This document shows, piece after piece, positions 32,713-35,478 of a stretch of 35,478 nucleotides of DNA. Within the stretch, counting starts at the first letter, position 1, and every line of letters starts with the position of its first letter. A program made the translations under genes and the position numbers. The DNA is taken from the NCBI GenBank assembly GCA_002281295.1, contig NCFS01000019.1, forward strand, positions 1-35,478. Reading direction: 5' to 3'. The notes under the pieces are model-generated. The model saw nothing but the letters and a program-made list of their open reading frames with translations, was not told where the DNA came from and did not search any database. The stretch is from Halothiobacillus sp. 35-54-62. Lineage in GTDB: Bacteria; Pseudomonadota; Gammaproteobacteria; Halothiobacillales; Halothiobacillaceae.

Positions 32713-33447
32713 ATGACTAAACCACAATCAGCGCATCCCATTATTGTGCTGGTTTCGGGGTGGTCGTTTACGCGCGACATGTGGCAGCCGCTAATAAATG
32801 ATTTGACGCATCATGGCGTGCCGAGCAGGCATATCATCACCGTTGATTGGCTGGATTTAGGACGCTGGCTTTTTTGCGATGCCGCCTGCCCGGTGCCTCT
32901 TGCCCTGTTATCGGGTGAGGTCCGCTGGATGGGGTGGTCGCTGGGCGGCAGCTTGCTGCTAGAAGCCATGGCAAGGCAAAAAATTCAGCCGGCGCAAGCG
33001 ATTATCGTGAGCGCATCGCCTCGGTTTTTGGTAAATGAGGCTGGCCACGCGCCTTGGCCCGGTGTTTCCCACGCGAATTGGCGCGCCCTGCGCCGGCAGG
33101 TGCAACGCGATGTGCCCAGCGCCTTGGCGCAATTTGATCAATGGTTGAACGTGCCGCCATTAACGTGCCGTCACACAGAGGCGGACGATTTGGTTTTGGG
33201 TCTTGATTGGCTTGCCAAGATAGATCAGCGCGGCTGGCCGCATCAAGCCGCGATGCCAATCTGCTGGGTTGATGGGGGGCAAGACCCTTTATTGCTCCAA
33301 ACGACAGAGGGCTTAACTTGGCGCGAATGCCTTGGCGAAAAACACGCCGTCTATGGGGTAACGCTACCCGATGCGGGGCATAATCTGCCCTGGTCGCACC
33401 GTGCCGCGTTAATCCAGCGGCTTTTGGCCGCCGAACACAAAATTTAG
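32713..33447 (+). CDS. bioH: BioH-like pimeloyl-ACP methyl ester esterase
   Basis: A 244-residue alpha/beta hydrolase. The nucleophile elbow is GWSLGG with Ser76; IIVLVSGWSFTRDMWQPL is the strand-beta1/oxyanion region, WVDGGQDPLL has the likely acid Asp, and LPDAGHNLPWSH the catalytic His. The gene directly precedes bioC, so I assign it the role of the esterase that removes the methyl group installed by BioC to release pimeloyl-ACP. Sequence similarity to E. coli BioH is limited to the fold and motifs; another bioC-linked esterase type (such as BioG) cannot be excluded. No strong Shine-Dalgarno sequence; TTG 32695 is an alternative start. Confidence 0.8.
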   Translation: MTKPQSAHPIIVLVSGWSFTRDMWQPLINDLTHHGVPSRHIITVDWLDLGRWLFCDAACPVPLALLSGEVRWMGWSLGGSLLLEAMARQKIQPAQAIIVSASPRFLVNEAGHAPWPGVSHANWRALRRQVQRDVPSALAQFDQWLNVPPLTCRHTEADDLVLGLDWLAKIDQRGWPHQAAMPICWVDGGQDPLLLQTTEGLTWRECLGEKHAVYGVTLPDAGHNLPWSHRAALIQRLLAAEHKI

Positions 33448-33456
33448 AGACGCTTT

Positions 33457-34260
33457 ATGTTTGATTACACCCAAGTTCGCAATCGATTCAATAAAGCCTG
33501 CCACAGTTACGATCAATATGCCGTGGTTCAGCAAGAGGTGGGGCGGCGGATTGATGAGCGGTTCGAGTACCTGAAACTATCACCCCAACGCATTTTAGAT
33601 TTGGGTGCGGGCACGGGGCAAATGACCCAGTTGCTTCAAAAACGGCACCCCAAAGCACATATTGTGGCGCTTGATTTGGCTGAAGCCATGCTCACGCAAG
33701 TGCCTAAAACGGGTCGATTTTTTAAGCAGCGTCGGGTGGTGTGTGCCGATATGCACCAATTACCCTTCCCCGCTGGTTCGTTTGATATTGTGGTATCCAA
33801 TTTTGCGCTCCAGTGGAGCCATGATGTGCGTTTGGTGATGGCCGAAGTAGCGCGCGTTTTGGTTTCAGGTGGGGTTTTTGTTTTTAGCACACTAGGCCCC
33901 GATACCTTGCTTGAATGTCGCTTAGCGTGGTCTAAACTTGACAGCACAATGCACGTGCATGGCTTTTTGGATATGCACGATGTAGGCGATGCCTTGGTTC
34001 ACAACTGTTTTGCTGATCCTGTGATGGATCAAGAGCATTTGACGGCGTTTTATCCCAATCCAGATCAGCTGTTGCAAGAATTAAGAAGCGTGGGGGTGGG
34101 TAATACCCTAGTTGAGCGTGCCGCAGGGTTAACCGGGCGGCATCGGTGGCAAAGCTTTAAGGCCGCATTGGAGGAGCAGCGAATAGCCGAAGGTATCCCT
34201 TTAACGTACGAGGTGGTGTACGGTTTGGCATGGGGTTCGGGTATTTCCCCTGTGCGGTGA
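33457..34260 (+). CDS. bioC: Malonyl-ACP O-methyltransferase BioC
   Basis: A 267-residue class I SAM methyltransferase that methylates malonyl-ACP so that fatty acid synthesis can build the pimeloyl chain of biotin. The start VRNRFNKACHSYDQYAVVQQEVGRRIDERF and motif I ILDLGAGTGQMTQLL (45-59) are typical, with FDIVVSNFALQWSHD and VFSTLGPDTLLELR-like FSTLGPDTLLECRLAW being BioC-specific. It begins 9 nt after bioH. The remaining intergenic DNA toward ccoN is AT-rich. Confidence 0.95.
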   Translation: MFDYTQVRNRFNKACHSYDQYAVVQQEVGRRIDERFEYLKLSPQRILDLGAGTGQMTQLLQKRHPKAHIVALDLAEAMLTQVPKTGRFFKQRRVVCADMHQLPFPAGSFDIVVSNFALQWSHDVRLVMAEVARVLVSGGVFVFSTLGPDTLLECRLAWSKLDSTMHVHGFLDMHDVGDALVHNCFADPVMDQEHLTAFYPNPDQLLQELRSVGVGNTLVERAAGLTGRHRWQSFKAALEEQRIAEGIPLTYEVVYGLAWGSGISPVR

Positions 34261-34525
34261 TCAGGATGCAAGCGGCATATGACCCAAAATTAGGGCATTT
34301 TTCTCAATAGAATCTATTTATTGATGTATGCTGTTCGTGTATAGCAAAAGTTTTGTGATTAAATTTGTTAATTAAATCATAGTTTTGATTGAGTTTGTTG
34401 TGAATTACCTAAGTGAATTCATAGGTTTTTGTGTATTTAAGATTGCTTTAATATAGCGAGCCTTGAAAAGTAGATTCGAGTCGGTGTGGTTCGGGTCGGT
34501 ATAAACATAACGCGGAGGGGTCAAG
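34261..34525 (+). promoter_or_regulatory. AT-rich upstream region of ccoN
   Basis: A 265-bp non-coding stretch, markedly AT-rich from about 34280 to 34455. It should hold the ccoN promoter. cbb3 operons are usually controlled by FNR/Anr, but no full TTGAT-N4-ATCAA site is visible. TGTATG (34325) and TGTATA (34338) occur but are 13 bp apart, unlike the 11-bp arrays elsewhere in the window. GGAGGGG at 34514-34520 is the ribosome-binding site of ccoN. Confidence 0.45.
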
Positions 34526-35478
34526 ATGTCTGCGAACACAGTTGCCATAACGGCAGAGCAGTACAATTACGACATTGTCAAAAAATTCGCCATCATGGCG
34601 ATGGTGTGGGGTTTGCTCGGCATGTCGGCCGGCGTGTATATAGCCAGCGAACTTGCTTGGCCTTTTCTCAATTTCGATATCGCTGAAATAACCTTTGGAC
34701 GCTTGCGCCCTGTGCATACCAGCTTGGTGATTTTCGGATTCGGCGGTAGCGCATTGTTGGGGACTTCTTACTATGTAGTTCAGCGTACATGCCAGGCTAG
34801 ATTATGGGGCGGTAAGTGGCTTCCGGAATTCACATTCTGGGGTTGGCAACTGAGTATCGGCATCGGGGTTGTGCTTTACATGATGGGTTATACCCAGGCG
34901 CGTGAATATGCCGAGTTCGTATGGCCTGTTGATCTGGGTATCCTGGTGACCTGGGTAGCTTACGCCACCGTGTTCTTCATGACTATCCGCAAGCGTTCAC
35001 AGCCGCATATCTATGTTGCTCTCTGGTTCTACCTTGCGTTTATCTTGGGAACTGCCGTGCTACATATCTTTAATAATCTGGCTGTGCCTGTCGCATGGAA
35101 TAGCTTTGAGTCCTACAGCCTATTCTCGGGCGTACAAGATGCCATGACGCAGTGGTGGTATGGGCACAACGCGGTCGGCACTATCCTGACAATAGCCTTC
35201 TTGGGTATGATGTACTACTTCCTGCCCAAGCAGGCTGAGCGTCCGATCTACTCCTACCGTTTGTCGATCGTTCACTTCTGGGCGCTGACATTCCTTTACA
35301 TGTGGGTAGGTGGTCATCACTTACTCTGGACGTCGTTGCCTGACTGGGTAGGTTCGGTGGCTTCAGCCTTCTCCATCCTGCTGCTGCTGCCATCATGGGG
35401 CGGAATGATCAACGGTATCATGACGTTGTCTGGTGCATGGGAGAAGCTGCGTAGTGATCCGATCATGCTGTTCATGAT
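34526..35478 (+). CDS. ccoN: cbb3-type cytochrome c oxidase subunit I (CcoN), partial
   Basis: The first 317 codons of a heme-copper oxidase subunit; the frame is still open at the window edge. The low-spin heme ligand region [14 protein letters not shown] (His64), the CuB ligand region WWYGHNAVG (His213), and [15 protein letters not shown] (His264, His265) are present, with about seven membrane helices so far. cbb3 oxidases have high oxygen affinity and end the electron transport chain under microoxic conditions, fitting a respiring lithotroph. GGAGGGG precedes the ATG at 34526. ccoO, ccoQ and ccoP would be expected beyond the window. Confidence 0.96.
   Translation, partial: MSANTVAITAEQYNYDIVKKFAIMAMVWGLLGMSAGVYIASELAWPFLNFDIAEITFGRLRPVHTSLVIFGFGGSALLGTSYYVVQRTCQARLWGGKWLPEFTFWGWQLSIGIGVVLYMMGYTQAREYAEFVWPVDLGILVTWVAYATVFFMTIRKRSQPHIYVALWFYLAFILGTAVLHIFNNLAVPVAWNSFESYSLFSGVQDAMTQWWYGHNAVGTILTIAFLGMMYYFLPKQAERPIYSYRLSIVHFWALTFLYMWVGGHHLLWTSLPDWVGSVASAFSILLLLPSWGGMINGIMTLSGAWEKLRSDPIMLFM

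Noticed and set aside
34325..34343. TGTATG/TGTATA pair upstream of ccoN as an operator of the same regulon
   Set aside because: The spacing is 13 bp and no third unit is seen, unlike the two arrays with exact 11-bp period.

Overview
The window looks like chromosomal DNA from a gammaproteobacterial chemolithoautotroph. A phosphoribulokinase gene indicates Calvin-cycle CO2 fixation, the start of a cbb3 cytochrome oxidase gene (ccoN) lies at the right edge, and the housekeeping linkages (pilBCD-coaE, thiG-trmB, holD-rimI, gloB-mltD, tsaD/plsY, bioH-bioC) are gammaproteobacterial. A Halothiobacillus-like sulfur oxidiser would fit, but this is inferred from gene content; no rRNA gene is present to confirm it.

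Layout: 1-259 holds a long palindromic repeat, short tandem repeats and a terminator. 260-2714 carries a Tim44-like membrane protein, sohB and a DUF2789 gene. 2717-8572 is a tightly coupled minus-strand operon: flavin amine oxidase, DUF1365, CFA-type methyltransferase, GPH/MFS transporter, DUF3833 lipoprotein, chalcone-isomerase-like protein. 8573-8942 holds its control region and the prk terminator. 8943-12783 carries prk, trmB, thiG and ygfZ. 12919-14924 carries a ygfX-like gene, coaE and pilD, followed by pilC and pilB. 17946-21079 carries a short LOV photoreceptor, a LitR/PplR-type MerR regulator, and divergently an SDR and an NTF2-like gene. 21335-27309 carries leuA, a holD-like gene, rimI, a periplasmic protein, gloB and mltD. 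27347-30547 carries bioD, purC and a hydrolase-like/thioredoxin fusion. A 164-bp MITE-like element precedes tsaD, whose end abuts a second, inverted copy of the palindromic repeat. Then follow plsY, bioH, bioC and partial ccoN. No tRNA, rRNA or CRISPR array was seen.

The most interesting content is a probable blue-light-responsive membrane-lipid regulon. The 161-residue LOV protein has the photoactive Cys53 and FMN-binding residues at the same positions as Pseudomonas putida PpSB1-LOV. It sits next to a MerR regulator that has a CarH/LitR-type DNA-binding domain but no recognisable B12-binding motif, the arrangement described for the P. putida PplR/PpSB-LOV pair. Two control regions about 11 kb apart, one upstream of the six-gene lipid operon and one between the MerR gene and the SDR gene, each carry TGTATA-type direct repeats at exactly 11-bp spacing (four and three copies). 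11-bp direct repeats are the operator architecture of the CarH/LitR family. At the lipid operon the array coincides with a possible -35/-10 promoter. The MerR, SDR, NTF2, amine oxidase, DUF1365, CFA, DUF3833 and chalcone-isomerase families also occur together in light- or singlet-oxygen-responsive clusters of other proteobacteria that include furan fatty acid (ufa) genes. Here the cluster is split in two but apparently still joined by a common operator, in a probable CO2-fixing lithotroph.
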